Below, in pieces: positions 1 to 10,914 of a stretch of 64,000 nucleotides of DNA (position 1 is the stretch's first letter; each line of letters begins with the position of its first letter). Both the position numbers and the translations under genes were made by a program. A model generated the notes under the pieces. That model had not been told where the DNA came from and ran no database searches. It worked only from the letters and a program-made list of their open reading frames with translations. The stretch is from Rhodobacter sp. 24-YEA-8 (lineage in GTDB: Bacteria; Pseudomonadota; Alphaproteobacteria; Rhodobacterales; Rhodobacteraceae): assembly GCF_900105075.1 (NCBI RefSeq), contig NZ_FNSK01000001.1:2679001-2743000 (forward strand), in the 5' to 3' direction.

Positions 1-937
1 TGATCCCCCAGCCAGCCTCAGCGGGCGCGCAATGACGCGGACGGTAGCGCGGGCGGTGGCGCCGTGACCTCTGGTGATCATCTTTACCGCGATGCCTGCG
101 CAGCGGCATCCCGCCATGGACGTTTCCGCCCCACCGCACAGCGCCAGCCGTGTCGCGGCAGGACGGCGCGCGCCGCCTCCGGCGCCATGCGGGTCTTCAG
201 CGCGAGTGTCAGCAGCGTGCTATCGGCGCCCAGAGCCACCACAGCCCCAACTCGTTGCGGGTCAGCGTGCCGTTCTTTCACAACAGATTACCGGGGCCCC
301 GGCGGCACTGCGGCCAGGGCGGTTGCGGTGGATTTCCCGCTGCTGACTGATTCTTTCGTCAGGATCACCTCGTCCAGGGTCAGATGGACGGGCAGAGGCG
401 CGCCCGCGTCATCACATCACCGAATTGCGGGCGGAAACGGGCGATCCTGCCCTGGCGCCGCCCTTCGGGAAGCGCGCTCCGCCCGGGACGGCGCAGCCGG
501 CGGCGCGTATAGCAACCAAGACGCGAATGTGATGCCGGCCTTTTATCCTGATCAGACCCCGAGCCGCCCGGGCACGCGGAGAGGGTGTCGCCCAAAGGAG
601 GCGGCCTTTGTGATCACAACTGGGTACAATCCCCGGTCCGCAGAGGCTCTTTGATCATCACAATCTCGCGCTGACGCTGCGAAACCATGGAAAAGCCGAC
701 ATTTTCCTGCCGGTTTCGTCTGTTATGGGGTTGTAATCCAGGGCCAGTATCTTCCATTTTGGAAACAACTTCCCCCCCGGTTTTCCCCGGAAACCTTTCG
801 CGCCTTGTCTGTCATGACAAGCGAACCGCCGCAGCCGATCCCTCCGGGGCATGGATAGCGGTGTGTCAGAGCGTGGTTTCAGGCGCGCGCGGGGCCTTGG
901 ATATGACACGCGACAAAACAGGAGTGACGGCCACAGA
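1..937. other. Stretch without a recognised gene upstream of mrpA
   Basis: No open frame here looks like a known protein. The plus-strand frames have unbiased, arginine- and serine-rich translations typical of shadow frames. On the minus strand, about 330-450 gives a short protein-like stretch containing LDEVILTKES that stops and shifts frame, so a decayed gene is possible but I cannot name it. An inverted repeat CTTGTC-TGTCAT-GACAAG at 804-821 lies about 115 bases before mrpA and could be an operator. The rest, from about 650, is presumably leader and promoter sequence of the mrp operon. Confidence 0.5.
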
Positions 938-3841
938 ATGATCGAGCAGAACCTGATCCTCATTCTCGTGTTGCTGCCGTTTCTGGCAGCGATTGCCGCA
1001 GCCACGCTTCCGGTGAATTCGCATGGCGCGGCCGCCTGGGTCTCGGGCCTTTCGCTTGCCGGCGGCCTTGTGATCCTGATCACGCTTTACCCGCAGGTCT
1101 CGGAAGATGAGGTGGTGCGCAGCCTGGTGCGCTGGTTGCCGATCCTGTCGATCAACCTGAATTTCCGGATGGATGGTTTCGCCTGGATGTTCACCTTCAT
1201 CGTGCTGTCGATCGGCATTCTGGTGGTGATCTATGCGCGGTTCTATCTGGCAAAAACCGATCCGGTGCCAAGGTTTTACAGCTTTCTGATGGCGTTCACC
1301 GGCGCGATGATCGGGATGCTCCTTTCCGGCAATATCCTGATGCTGGTCGTGTTCTGGGAACTGACCTCGATCATGTCCTTCCTCCTGATCGGCTACTGGC
1401 ATCAGAGCCAGTCGGCCCGCGACGGTGCCCGCATGGCGCTGATCGTGACGGCAGGGGGCGGCGTTGCGCTGACGGTTGCGATGCTGGTTCTGGGCCAGAT
1501 CGTCGGCGGCTATGATCTTGATCTGGTGCTGCGCTCGGGCGCGATCATCACGGCGCATCCGCTCTATCCGGTGGTGCTGGTGCTGTTCCTGATCGGAGCT
1601 TTCACCAAATCGGCGCAGTTCCCGTTCCATTTCTGGCTGCCCGGTGCCATGGCCGCGCCGACGCCGGTTTCGGCCTATCTGCATTCCGCGACCATGGTGA
1701 AGATGGGGGTCTTCCTGCTGATCCGCTTCCAGCCCTCGCTCGGCGGCACCGATCTGTGGTTCTGGCTGGTGTGCGGTATCGGGATGCTGACCTTCACGCT
1801 GGGTGCCGTGATCGCGCTGTTCCGACATGACCTGAAAGGGTTGCTGGCCTATTCCACCATTTCGCATCTTGGCCTGATCACCGCGCTTGCGGGCATGGGG
1901 ACCGAGGGCGCGATCATCGCCGCCATCTTCCACATCTGCAATCATGCCGCCTTCAAGGCATCTTTGTTCATGACCGCAGGGATCATCGACCACGAGACCG
2001 GGACCCGCGATCTGCGCAAGCTTTCAGGCCTGCGAAAGGCGCTGCCGGTGACCTGCGTGCTGGCGGTGATCGCCTCGGCCGCAATGGCAGGTGTGCCGCT
2101 TCTGAACGGGTTTCTCTCGAAAGAGATGTTCCTGACCGAGACCATGGCCTCGCATGGCGGAAGCTGGCTGGACAATGCTTTGCCCTGGATCGCAGCCTTC
2201 GCCTCGATCTTCTCGGTCGCCTATTCGCTGCGTCTCGTGATGGAGGTGTTCTTTGGCCCCGAGGCAAAGAATCTGCCCAATGAGCATGTGCATGAGCCGA
2301 AACACTGGATGCGCTTCCCGGTCGAGCTGCTGGTCGCGGTCTGTGTGGTGGTTGGCCTCCTGCCATGGCTCGCCGATCCGATCCTGAATGTCGCGGGCCG
2401 CGCGGTTCTGGGACCGGATATGCATGACGCGCATGTTGCGATCTGGCACGGGTTCAACACGCCGCTGATGATCAGCATTTTCGCGCTCGCCGCAGGCGCG
2501 GCACTTTGGGTCACGGCACGGGGCCGGATCAATGCCGGACCCGAGGGTCCGCCGGTCTTGTACCGGATCCGGGCACAGAAGATTTACGAATGGCTGCTGC
2601 TCAGGCTCACCTGGGTCTGGCCACGCGCGCTGCACCGGCTCTTCGGCACCGAGCGGCTGCAGACGCAGCTCAGGTTGCTGGTGGTGCTGGGGATCTGTGC
2701 TGCTGCGGTGGCGGTCTGGGGCAACCTCGCCCCGGCGCAAAAACGGATCGGCAATGACCTGAACCCGGCCTTCGCGATCATGTGGCTGGTCGGTGGCGCC
2801 TGCGCCATCGGTGCGGCCTGGCAGGCGAAATACCACCGCTTCGCGGCGCTGGTGCTGCTGGGCGGCGCCGGGCTGATCACCTGTGTCACCTTCGCCTGGT
2901 TCTCGGCGCCGGATCTGGCCGTGACCCAGCTGGTGGTCGAGATCGTGACGACGGTTCTTCTGCTCCTCGGGCTGCGCTGGCTGCCGAAACGGCGCGAAGA
3001 GATCGCGGGTGATGACCTTCTGATCTCAAAGGCGCGGCGCGGGCGCGATCTCATCATCGCAGCCATTGGCGGCGGCGGGCTTGCCGCCCTGGCCTGGGTT
3101 GTGATGACCCGACCGCTGGTCCCGAATATCGGCGACTGGTTCCTCAGGAACGCCTATTACGAAGGCGGCGGCACCAATACGGTCAATGTAATACTCGTCG
3201 ATTTCCGCGCCTTTGACACTTACGGCGAAATCACGGTTCTGGCGATTGTGGGCCTGACGGTCTATGCGCTGCTGCGCCGCTTCCGCCCCGGATCCGAAAG
3301 CATTGGCGCGCCCGAGCAGCAACAGGGCTATGCCGCCGACCGGCTTGAGAATTTCATGCTGATCCCTTCGGTGATCATGCGCTGGATGTTCCCGGTCACC
3401 CTGGTGATCGCGGCCTATCTGTTCTTCCGCGGCCATGACCTGCCCGGCGGGGGCTTCTCGGCCGGTGTTACGGTCGCGATTGGCCTTCTCCTGCAATATA
3501 TCGCGTCGAATGTGCGCTGGATCGAGGCGCGGATCATCATCCTGCCGATCCGCTGGATGGGATTTGGCCTGCTGATCGCCACCGCAACCGGTATCGGGGC
3601 CTGGCTTTTCGGCTATCCGTTCCTGACCGCCCATGCGCGCTATCTTGATGTGCCGCTGATCGGCAAGGTGCCGATGGCGACCGCGATGGCCTTTGACCTT
3701 GGCGTCTTCCTTGCGGTGGTTGGTGCGACCGTGCTGATGCTGATCGCGATTGCTCACCAGAGCCTGCGCGCCGCGCGTCTGCGCGAGCTGGAAGAGGAAA
3801 AGGCCGAAGAGAAAGCCGCGAAACAGAAGGGAGCCGCCTGA
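938..3841 (+). CDS. mrpA: Na+/H+ antiporter subunit A with fused subunit B (MrpA-MrpB)
   Basis: This is the large subunit of the multi-subunit monovalent cation/proton antiporter of the inner membrane, which exports Na+ or K+ in exchange for protons. The 967-residue product is longer than MrpA alone because an MrpB domain (roughly residues 815-950, including the RGHDLPGGGFSAG motif) is fused to the C-terminus, as in many alphaproteobacterial Pha systems. The N-terminal two thirds resembles the NuoL/ND5 proton channel family (FTKSAQFPFHFWLPGAMAAP near residue 225). The ATG at 938 was chosen because the protein MIEQNLILIL starts there as in the family, behind AGGAG at 919-923; the frame remains open upstream. 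It is the first gene of the operon and its stop overlaps the mrpC start by one base. Confidence 0.95.
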   Translation: MIEQNLILILVLLPFLAAIAAATLPVNSHGAAAWVSGLSLAGGLVILITLYPQVSEDEVVRSLVRWLPILSINLNFRMDGFAWMFTFIVLSIGILVVIYARFYLAKTDPVPRFYSFLMAFTGAMIGMLLSGNILMLVVFWELTSIMSFLLIGYWHQSQSARDGARMALIVTAGGGVALTVAMLVLGQIVGGYDLDLVLRSGAIITAHPLYPVVLVLFLIGAFTKSAQFPFHFWLPGAMAAPTPVSAYLHSATMVKMGVFLLIRFQPSLGGTDLWFWLVCGIGMLTFTLGAVIALFRHDLKGLLAYSTISHLGLITALAGMGTEGAIIAAIFHICNHAAFKASLFMTAGIIDHETGTRDLRKLSGLRKALPVTCVLAVIASAAMAGVPLLNGFLSKEMFLTETMASHGGSWLDNALPWIAAFASIFSVAYSLRLVMEVFFGPEAKNLPNEHVHEPKHWMRFPVELLVAVCVVVGLLPWLADPILNVAGRAVLGPDMHDAHVAIWHGFNTPLMISIFALAAGAALWVTARGRINAGPEGPPVLYRIRAQKIYEWLLLRLTWVWPRALHRLFGTERLQTQLRLLVVLGICAAAVAVWGNLAPAQKRIGNDLNPAFAIMWLVGGACAIGAAWQAKYHRFAALVLLGGAGLITCVTFAWFSAPDLAVTQLVVEIVTTVLLLLGLRWLPKRREEIAGDDLLISKARRGRDLIIAAIGGGGLAALAWVVMTRPLVPNIGDWFLRNAYYEGGGTNTVNVILVDFRAFDTYGEITVLAIVGLTVYALLRRFRPGSESIGAPEQQQGYAADRLENFMLIPSVIMRWMFPVTLVIAAYLFFRGHDLPGGGFSAGVTVAIGLLLQYIASNVRWIEARIIILPIRWMGFGLLIATATGIGAWLFGYPFLTAHARYLDVPLIGKVPMATAMAFDLGVFLAVVGATVLMLIAIAHQSLRAARLRELEEEKAEEKAAKQKGAA

Positions 3842-4200
3842 TGGAAATCGTGCTTTCCGCCGCCATCGGGGTGTTCGCCGCATCGGGCATCTGGCTTTTG
3901 CTGCGCCCGCGCACCTTTCAGGTGATCATCGGCCTGTGCCTTTTGTCTTACGCGGTCAATATCTTCATCTTCTCGATGGGGCGCCTGACCATCGGCAAGC
4001 CCGCGATCATGCCAAAAGGCGGCTGGATCAATGCCGCCGAATATGCCGACCCGCTGCCCCAGGCGCTGGTGCTGACCGCCATCGTCATCAGCTTTGCCAC
4101 CACAGCGCTGTTTCTGGTGGTGATGATCGCCTCGAAAGGGCTGACCGGCACCGACCATGTCGATGGCCGCGAACCCGACCGCAGCGGTGAGACCAAATGA
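3841..4200 (+). CDS. mrpC: Na+/H+ antiporter subunit C (MrpC)
   Basis: This is the small NuoK-like subunit of the Mrp antiporter. The 119-residue product has three predicted membrane segments and the conserved family stretch GLCLLSYAVNIFIFSMG. Length is normal for the family. The start shares one base with the mrpA stop and the end overlaps mrpD by four bases (ATGA), indicating translational coupling within the operon. In the complex this subunit sits between A/B and D and forms part of the proton path. Confidence 0.95.
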   Translation: MEIVLSAAIGVFAASGIWLLLRPRTFQVIIGLCLLSYAVNIFIFSMGRLTIGKPAIMPKGGWINAAEYADPLPQALVLTAIVISFATTALFLVVMIASKGLTGTDHVDGREPDRSGETK

Positions 4201-5825
4201 TGCTTGCGACTGAACACCTGATCATTGCCCCGATCCTGATCCCGCTGATCGCGGGTGCCCTGATGCTGCTTTACGATGAGAGCCAGCGGAAGGCGAAGCT
4301 GGGGATCTCGATCGGCTCGACCATCGCGCTTTTGTTTGTCGCGATCGAACTGCTGAACCGCTCCAAAGGCTCGCCTTTGTCGGGCGGCAATGAGATCAGC
4401 TTTTACCTGCTGGGCGACTGGGCGGTGCCCTTTGGCATCATCCTGGTGCTGGACCGGCTGTCGGCTCTGATGCTGCTTCTGGTCGCGCTGCTGGCGATCC
4501 CGACGATGATCTATGCCGGCGCCAACTGGCACAAGCAGGGCCAGCATTTCAATTCGATGTTCCAGTTCCTTCTGATGGGACTGAACGGCGCGTTTCTGAC
4601 CGGCGACATCTTTAACCTCTTCGTGTTTTTCGAGGTTCTGCTGGCGGCATCCTACGGGCTGTTGCTGCATGGATCGGGCCAGGTGAAGGTGCGCGCCGGC
4701 ATCCATTACATCGCGATGAACCTGGCGGGGTCTTTGTTCTTCCTGATCGGTGTTGCGCTGATCTATGGCGTCACCGGCACGCTTTCGATGGCGCATCTGT
4801 CGCAGATGGTGGTCAATATCCCCGCGAGCGAGCGGCCCCTGTTCCATGCAGGGGCAGCGATCATGGGGGTCGCGTTTCTGGTGAAGGCCGGTCTCTGGCC
4901 TTTGTCCTTCTGGCTGCCGATCACCTATATGGCCTCGGCCGCGCCGGTCGCAGCGATGTTTTCTGTGATGACCAAGGTGGGCGTCTATGTGATCCTGCGC
5001 CTTTCCATGCTGTTTTTCGGTCTCGGCGCAGGGGCCTCGGCCGGTTTTGGCGCCGAAGTGCTGATCTGGGGTGGCATGGCCACGATGGTCTTCGGGATGC
5101 TGGGCGTCCTGAGCAGTCAGAGCCTTGGCCGCATGGCCGCACATCTGGTGCTGATCTCCTCGGGGACCGTGCTGGCAGTGATCGGCCTCGCGCTTTCGGG
5201 GGGCGGCAGTTCGATGCTGTCGGGGGCGCTTTACTATATGGTGTCTTCGACGCTGGCGACCGCGACGCTGTTCCTGCTGCTGGAACCGATGAGCCGCGAA
5301 GAAGGCGGTATCGCCGCCATGCTGGCCCTGACCGCTGACGCTTACGGGCTGGAAAAAGACGAGGATGAGGATGAGGAGGTCGGTCTGGCGATTCCCGGCA
5401 CCATGACCATTCTCGGGCTGAGCTTTGGCGTCTGCCTGCTGGTGCTGGCGGGGCTGCCGCCTTTGTCGGGCTTTATCGGCAAAGTGGCGATCCTGTCGGG
5501 GATGCTCGGGGTCGGAGGCGTGCCCGCCTATCTGACCTGGACTTTCCTCGCGGTGCTGATGATCTCGGGCTTTGCCACCATCCTTGGCCTCGTGCGGATC
5601 GGGATTCAAACCTTCTGGGCCTCGGATTCGAAACCACCCAAGGTGCTGGCGATGGAATTCGCGCCGGTGATCCTGCTGGTCGCGATGATGCTCGCCATCA
5701 CGGTGCGCGGTGATTCCGTGCTGCGCTATACCGATGCCACTTCGCGCGCACTGCATGACCCGCTGGTCTACTCCGACGGGGTGTTTTCGACCAGGCGGAC
5801 CGTGGGCGCGGAGGACCAGGAATGA
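4197..5825 (+). CDS. mrpD: Na+/H+ antiporter subunit D (MrpD)
   Basis: This is the second antiporter-like core subunit, homologous to NuoM/NuoN and MrpA, with about 14 membrane segments in 542 residues. The family region VKAGLWPLSFWLPITYMASAA lies near residue 227. A short, very acidic cytoplasmic-type loop (EKDEDEDEEVG, near residue 385) precedes the last helices. It overlaps mrpC and mrpE by four bases on each side. It acts in the inner membrane as a proton-translocating subunit of the Mrp complex. Confidence 0.95.
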   Translation: MMLATEHLIIAPILIPLIAGALMLLYDESQRKAKLGISIGSTIALLFVAIELLNRSKGSPLSGGNEISFYLLGDWAVPFGIILVLDRLSALMLLLVALLAIPTMIYAGANWHKQGQHFNSMFQFLLMGLNGAFLTGDIFNLFVFFEVLLAASYGLLLHGSGQVKVRAGIHYIAMNLAGSLFFLIGVALIYGVTGTLSMAHLSQMVVNIPASERPLFHAGAAIMGVAFLVKAGLWPLSFWLPITYMASAAPVAAMFSVMTKVGVYVILRLSMLFFGLGAGASAGFGAEVLIWGGMATMVFGMLGVLSSQSLGRMAAHLVLISSGTVLAVIGLALSGGGSSMLSGALYYMVSSTLATATLFLLLEPMSREEGGIAAMLALTADAYGLEKDEDEDEEVGLAIPGTMTILGLSFGVCLLVLAGLPPLSGFIGKVAILSGMLGVGGVPAYLTWTFLAVLMISGFATILGLVRIGIQTFWASDSKPPKVLAMEFAPVILLVAMMLAITVRGDSVLRYTDATSRALHDPLVYSDGVFSTRRTVGAEDQE

Positions 5826-6313
5826 CCAGGCTCTTCCCGCATCCCCTTCTGACCCTGGCGCTGATGCTTTTGTGGCTTTTGCTGACCAGCTTCTCGCTGG
5901 GCAATCTGGTTCTGGGCTTTGGCGTGGCCGCACTGGCCTCGCGCGCCTTTGCGGCCATCGAGCCGGATCGGGTGAAATTGCGCGCACCCATGGCCCTGCT
6001 GAGGCTCTTCTTCATCGTCGGGCTCGACATCATGCGGTCGAATTACGCGGTGGCCCGGCTGATCCTTTCGGGTGGCCGGCATGGCAAACGCCATTCCGGC
6101 TTTATCGAAATCCCGCTGCAGCTGCGCGACCCGGCGCCGCTGGCGCTTTTGGCGATGATCATCACCGCCACGCCGGGCACCGCCTGGGTGGAATATGACG
6201 AAGAGACCAGCACGCTTTTGCTGCATGTCTTCGATATGATCGAAACCGATGACTGGGTGGAACTGATCGGCACCCGCTATGAGTCCCTGCTGCTGGAGGC
6301 CTTTCCCGCATGA
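5822..6313 (+). CDS. mrpE: Na+/H+ antiporter subunit E (MrpE)
   Basis: MrpE is a non-channel membrane subunit needed for assembly and activity of the antiporter. The 163-residue product begins with two hydrophobic segments and contains the family stretch [14 protein letters not shown] near residue 118, followed by a soluble C-terminal domain ([15 protein letters not shown]). It lies between mrpD and mrpF with ATGA overlaps on both sides, the usual order in Mrp operons. Confidence 0.95.
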   Translation: MTRLFPHPLLTLALMLLWLLLTSFSLGNLVLGFGVAALASRAFAAIEPDRVKLRAPMALLRLFFIVGLDIMRSNYAVARLILSGGRHGKRHSGFIEIPLQLRDPAPLALLAMIITATPGTAWVEYDEETSTLLLHVFDMIETDDWVELIGTRYESLLLEAFPA

Positions 6314-6591
6314 GCGCCCTCATCATGTCCCTGGCCCTGGGTTATGCCCAGATCGCCCTCGCACTGGCCGCCTGTCTTGGCGGCTACCGGCTGCTTTACG
6401 GGCCGCGCGCCCAGGACCGGGTGCTGGGGCTTGATACGTTTTACGTCACCGCGATGCTTTTGTTTGTCGTGACCGGGATCCGGGTCGGATCGCCCTTTTT
6501 CTTTGAGGCCGCGATGGTGATCGGCGTGCTGGGCTTTGTCGCCACTGTCTCGCTTGCGAAATTCCTGATCCGGGGCGAGGTGATCGAATGA
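6310..6591 (+). CDS. mrpF: Na+/H+ antiporter subunit F (MrpF)
   Basis: This is a 93-residue subunit with three membrane segments and the family motif [14 protein letters not shown] after the first helix. Length and position between mrpE and mrpG are canonical. It overlaps both neighbours by four bases, so it is probably translated by coupling. It belongs to the membrane arm of the Mrp antiporter. Confidence 0.95.
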   Translation: MSALIMSLALGYAQIALALAACLGGYRLLYGPRAQDRVLGLDTFYVTAMLLFVVTGIRVGSPFFFEAAMVIGVLGFVATVSLAKFLIRGEVIE

Positions 6592-7019
6592 CCTATCTCG
6601 AAACGCTTCCAGCCTGGATCGCGCTGCCGGTGGCTTTCTTCCTGGTGCTTGGCTCTACGCTGACGCTTTTGGGCACCATCGGCCTTGCGCGGTTGCACAG
6701 CTTTTACGACCGGCTGCATGCCCCGACGCTCGGCACCTCCTGGGGGGCGGCGGGGATCCTGCTCGCCTCGATGATTCTGGTCAGCTGGACCGAAGGCCGC
6801 GCAGTTCTGCACGAGCTGGTGATCGGAATTTTCCTGATGATCACCACGCCGGTCACGCTGATGTTCCTTGGCCGTGCCGCCCTGCACCGCGACCGGATCG
6901 AGGGCACTCCCGGCATCCCCGGGGCCGTCGCGCGCTCGGATGTGCCGATCGGGCCGGTGTCGCCGCCCGAGGGAGAAGCCGCCTTTGCCGATCCTGCGGA
7001 TGCGCCGGGTGAAGACTGA
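6588..7019 (+). CDS. mrpG: Na+/H+ antiporter subunit G (MrpG)
   Basis: This is the last gene of the operon. The 143-residue product has three membrane segments and the family stretch [16 protein letters not shown] near residue 32. Its C-terminal 35 residues are proline- and acid-rich and extend past the conserved PhaF/MnhG core, which is common in alphaproteobacteria. A strong hairpin terminator follows within 50 bases, closing the transcription unit. Confidence 0.95.
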   Translation: MTYLETLPAWIALPVAFFLVLGSTLTLLGTIGLARLHSFYDRLHAPTLGTSWGAAGILLASMILVSWTEGRAVLHELVIGIFLMITTPVTLMFLGRAALHRDRIEGTPGIPGAVARSDVPIGPVSPPEGEAAFADPADAPGED

Positions 7020-7062
7020 GAGTAAGATCTGAGGCGGCGTCTCACATCTGCCGGAAATGACA

Positions 7063-7089
7063 AAGGGCAGCCCCCGAACGGCTGCCCTT
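7063..7089 (+). terminator. Hairpin terminator after the mrp operon
   Basis: A perfect 10-bp stem AAGGGCAGCC / GGCTGCCCTT with a 7-base loop lies 44 bases after the mrpG stop. The distal stem ends in TT and is followed by CTGC, so the U-tract is short, but the stem is strong. Confidence 0.8.
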
Positions 7090-7755
7090 CTGCATTGTGA
7101 TCTGCGACTTTCAGAATCGTCAGGAATCCCAGGACTGTCTGGCTCTGGCTTCGTGGCGCGGGGGCGAGTGGCTGCCTGCTGCGAAGCTTGCGGGATGGTT
7201 GGCTGCCTGGCTGGCCGGACCACCAGAGGCGGTCCTTCGCGTGCAGGGAGGCGAGGAGTCCTGTCTGTCCGACTGGCGGGATGATCATGGGGGCTGGCCT
7301 GGGTGGCTTCGAGCTGCCGGGCTTGCTGCCGTCATCTTGCTGGCGGGAATTTTGTCGAGAGCTGGCTGACCCTGGCGCTTTGGCTAACGGCTGGCTTGCT
7401 GTCGTTGAGAATCGTTCTAAACCGGAAAATCGCATCCGTCAAGAAAAAAGCGAATGGATTCAAATAGTTGACTATTTTACTTGGGTGTTTGGCAAAAAGC
7501 GAAACACTCGGAAATCTGCCGAATCGAGTCTCCACTGCGCCCCTGCCCCGATACAGGCACCCATCCTAAGAACCTGGGCCTGACAGCTAGGCAGACCAAC
7601 AAGCACCGGTTAAGGTGAGCCAGACAAAACCTGTTACACATCCGTTACATCGTGGTTATGTCCCCGATACATACCGGCTCTAGGCAGGCGGCGTCAGACA
7701 TTCAATCCGGCCCCGGCCAATCCCGGCCAGGGCAGGTAAAGCGGAGATCATAACA
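7090..7755. other. Long regulatory stretch before the polyamine ABC operon
   Basis: The 5' half (about 7130-7390) is GC-rich and carries reiterated TGGCTG words; its frames read as low-complexity Gly/Trp/Ala and I do not accept them as genes. The 3' half (about 7390-7720) is clearly more AT-rich than the surroundings. It includes the palindrome at 7462-7477 and the spaced words TTACA at about 7632-7650. Promoter elements for the gene at 7756 probably lie here, but no convincing -35/-10 pair could be fixed. Confidence 0.5.
7462..7477. promoter_or_regulatory. Palindromic operator candidate (MarR-like symmetry)
   Basis: AAATAGTTGACTATTT is a perfect 7+7 inverted repeat around a TG centre, in the AT-rich half of the region upstream of the polyamine transporter. 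Spacing and the ATAGTTnnCTAT-like core resemble MarR-family operators. A possible -35 hexamer TTGACT lies inside it. No regulator gene is adjacent. Confidence 0.4.
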
Positions 7756-8874
7756 GTGACCCTCATCAACCGCCGTTCATTTGTCCGGGGCGCCGCTGTC
7801 GCCTCGCTCGCCGCCCCCCTCGTGTCGCGTGGCGCATTGGCGCAGGGCTCGTCGGGCTCGGTCAATGTCTTTGCCTGGGCCGGCTATATTTCCGACGACC
7901 TGCTGGCCGCCTTTGAAAAGGCCACCGGCATCAAGGCGACCTATACGCCCTATGGCACCAATGACGAGCTTCTGAACCAGATGCGCGCCTCGAATGGCAC
8001 CGGCTATGACATCATCTGGCCGGCAGTCGACCGCGTGCCGAACTATGTCGAATTCGGCCTCCTGAAAGAGATCGACGATTCGAAAGTCGAATGGGACAAG
8101 TGCCTTCCTTCGGCTGCGAAATCCTCGGAAGTGCTGGGCGCCGTGGTTGACGGCAAGCGCTACCAGGTTCCGACCGACTGGGGCACCGAAGCCCTGGCCT
8201 TCGACAAGAACGATAACCCGCTGGAATATGGCACTGCATCCTACGGCGATATCTGGAAGCCGGAATCGGCTGGCAAGGCCACCGTGCGCGGCCATTCCGG
8301 CCTTGTCGGCCTGGCGCTGTGGATGGAATCGGAAGGCAAACTGCCGCACCCCTTCCTCGACAGCTTCAAAGACGAAGCCATCATGAAGGCCAATTACGAC
8401 GTCGTGCTGGCCGAAGCGATTGCCCGCAAGGGAAATATCATCCAGTTCTGGTCGAATGAGAACGAGGCCCAGGGCGCGTTCCGCACCAATGGCGCCAAGA
8501 TCGGCCAGACCTGGGACAGCTCGGCGGCAACTCTTGCGAAGGAAGGCCTGCCGGTTGGCTTCATCGCCCCGAAAGAAGGTGCCCTTGCCTGGATGGAAGG
8601 GATCTCGATCCCGACCGGCGCGCAGAATGTCGATCAGGCCTATGCCTTCCTGAACTTCATGCTGACGCCCGAGGCCGGCGCGCTTTATGCCAATCACACC
8701 TCGATCAACTCGACCGCCGTCGGCGCCGAGGCCCATCTGTCGGAAGCCTCGCGCACCTTCTTCACCGGCGCCTATCCGGGCGATGCGCTGGAGAAGCTGT
8801 GGTGGTGGCCGGTGCAGGAAAACTGGTTTGTTGCCCTGCGCAACGAATACCAGGACAAGTTCCTTTCGGCCTGA
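7756..8874 (+). CDS. Polyamine-type ABC transporter substrate-binding protein (PotD/PotF-like)
   Basis: This is the periplasmic binding protein of an importer for spermidine, putrescine or a related cationic compound. The 372-residue product starts with a twin-arginine signal (NRRSFVRGAA, cleavage after about residue 33) and continues with the family opening VNVFAWAGYISDDLLAAFEK and YDIIWPAVDRVPNYVE. The GTG start at 7756 is supported by AAGCGGAG nine bases upstream. It is followed by ATPase and two permease genes, separated from them by a stable stem-loop, so it may be made in excess of them. Exact substrate cannot be read from the sequence. Confidence 0.88.
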   Translation: MTLINRRSFVRGAAVASLAAPLVSRGALAQGSSGSVNVFAWAGYISDDLLAAFEKATGIKATYTPYGTNDELLNQMRASNGTGYDIIWPAVDRVPNYVEFGLLKEIDDSKVEWDKCLPSAAKSSEVLGAVVDGKRYQVPTDWGTEALAFDKNDNPLEYGTASYGDIWKPESAGKATVRGHSGLVGLALWMESEGKLPHPFLDSFKDEAIMKANYDVVLAEAIARKGNIIQFWSNENEAQGAFRTNGAKIGQTWDSSAATLAKEGLPVGFIAPKEGALAWMEGISIPTGAQNVDQAYAFLNFMLTPEAGALYANHTSINSTAVGAEAHLSEASRTFFTGAYPGDALEKLWWWPVQENWFVALRNEYQDKFLSA

Positions 8875-8893
8875 TCTGTCGACCTCAAGACCC

Positions 8894-8921
8894 GCTGCGG
8901 CGCGCTTCATCGCGCCGCAGC
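8894..8921 (+). terminator. Intercistronic stem-loop between binding protein and ATPase genes
   Basis: GCTGCGGCGCG and CGCGCCGCAGC form a perfect 11-bp stem around CTTCAT, starting 20 bases after the stop codon and followed by CTTTCC. In ABC operons such structures commonly act as partial terminators or protect the upstream message, giving more binding protein than membrane components. That role is inferred. Confidence 0.7.
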
Positions 8922-8953
8922 CTTTCCATTAAGCAACTGGTGAGAGAACCCGC

Positions 8954-10032
<1,079 letters not shown>

Positions 10033-10036
<4 letters not shown>

Positions 10037-10914
10037 ATGAGATGATCAAACGGTTCGGGCCGGGCCTGGGCGGGTTTTTCATCGCCCTGGTCGCGCTCTG
10101 GATCATCGGCATGGTGCTGGCGCCCAATCTGATGATGCTGAATTTCTCGCTGAAACCGATGCTGTTCCCCAATGACATCGGCGGGCCGAAGGATGTTTAT
10201 ACGGTCGACAATTACACCGCGCTGTTTGGCGACAAGGTCCATCGCGCGATCTTTCTGAAAACCGTCTGGGGCTCGGGCCTCGTCATGATTGCGACGCTGG
10301 CGATCACCTATCCGCTGGCCTTCTGGATGGCGAAGGTCGCCACCATCCGCGGCGCACGCGCCATGCTGATCGCGCTGATCATTCCCTTCTGGATCAATGA
10401 GGTGCTGCGGACGCTGGCCTGGTTCATCATTCTTTCCTTCAACGGGCCGCTGAACGCTTTCCTGCTGTCGATCGGGTTGATCGACGCGCCGGTGCGCTGG
10501 CAGGGCGACTTCGGCGTGCTGGCCGGAATGGTTTACGCCTATATCCTCTTCATGCTCTTCCCGATCTACAACTCGATCTCGACGCTGGAGACCGCACAGC
10601 TTGAGGCCGCCAAAAACCTCGGCGCCTCGACCTGGCGGATCCACTGGCGGATCGTGATCCCGCATGCCAAAGCCGGGATCGCGACCGGCTGCGTCTTTAC
10701 CTTCATGCTGGCGGCCGGGTCCTATGTGGCACCCGCGCTGCTCGGATCGCCCGGCTCGCGCTGGTTCACCGAGATCATCTATAACTGGTTCTTTGAAGGC
10801 GGAAACTGGAACCGCGGCGCGGCCTATGCGCTGGTGCTGCTGGTCCTGTGTATGGCGGTGGTGATGGTCACGCTGAAGATCTTCCGCGTCAATCTGGCGG
10901 ATGTTGCGAAATGA
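10033..10914 (+). CDS. Polyamine-type ABC transporter permease (PotB/PotH-like)
   Basis: This is the first membrane subunit of the importer. The 293-residue protein has six predicted membrane helices and the EAA loop that contacts the ATPase (ETAQLEAAKNLGASTWRIHW, near residue 187). It overlaps the ATPase gene upstream and the second permease downstream by four bases each, so the three genes are translationally coupled. Confidence 0.92.

Noticed and set aside
64..654. 196-residue plus-strand frame at the window start
   Set aside because: Arg/Ser/Ala-rich composition typical of a shadow frame, with no motifs and no ribosome site.
866..1993. Long minus-strand open frame opposite mrpA, and similar ones opposite mrpD, glnD, queG, dxs and the TonB receptor
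   Set aside because: Translations are rich in His, Arg, Gln and Asp without motifs; they mirror the codon bias of the real genes on the other strand.
7097..7369. 90-residue plus-strand frame between mrpG and the polyamine operon
   Set aside because: Gly/Trp/Ala-rich low complexity from TGGCTG repeats, no ribosome site, no recognisable motif.
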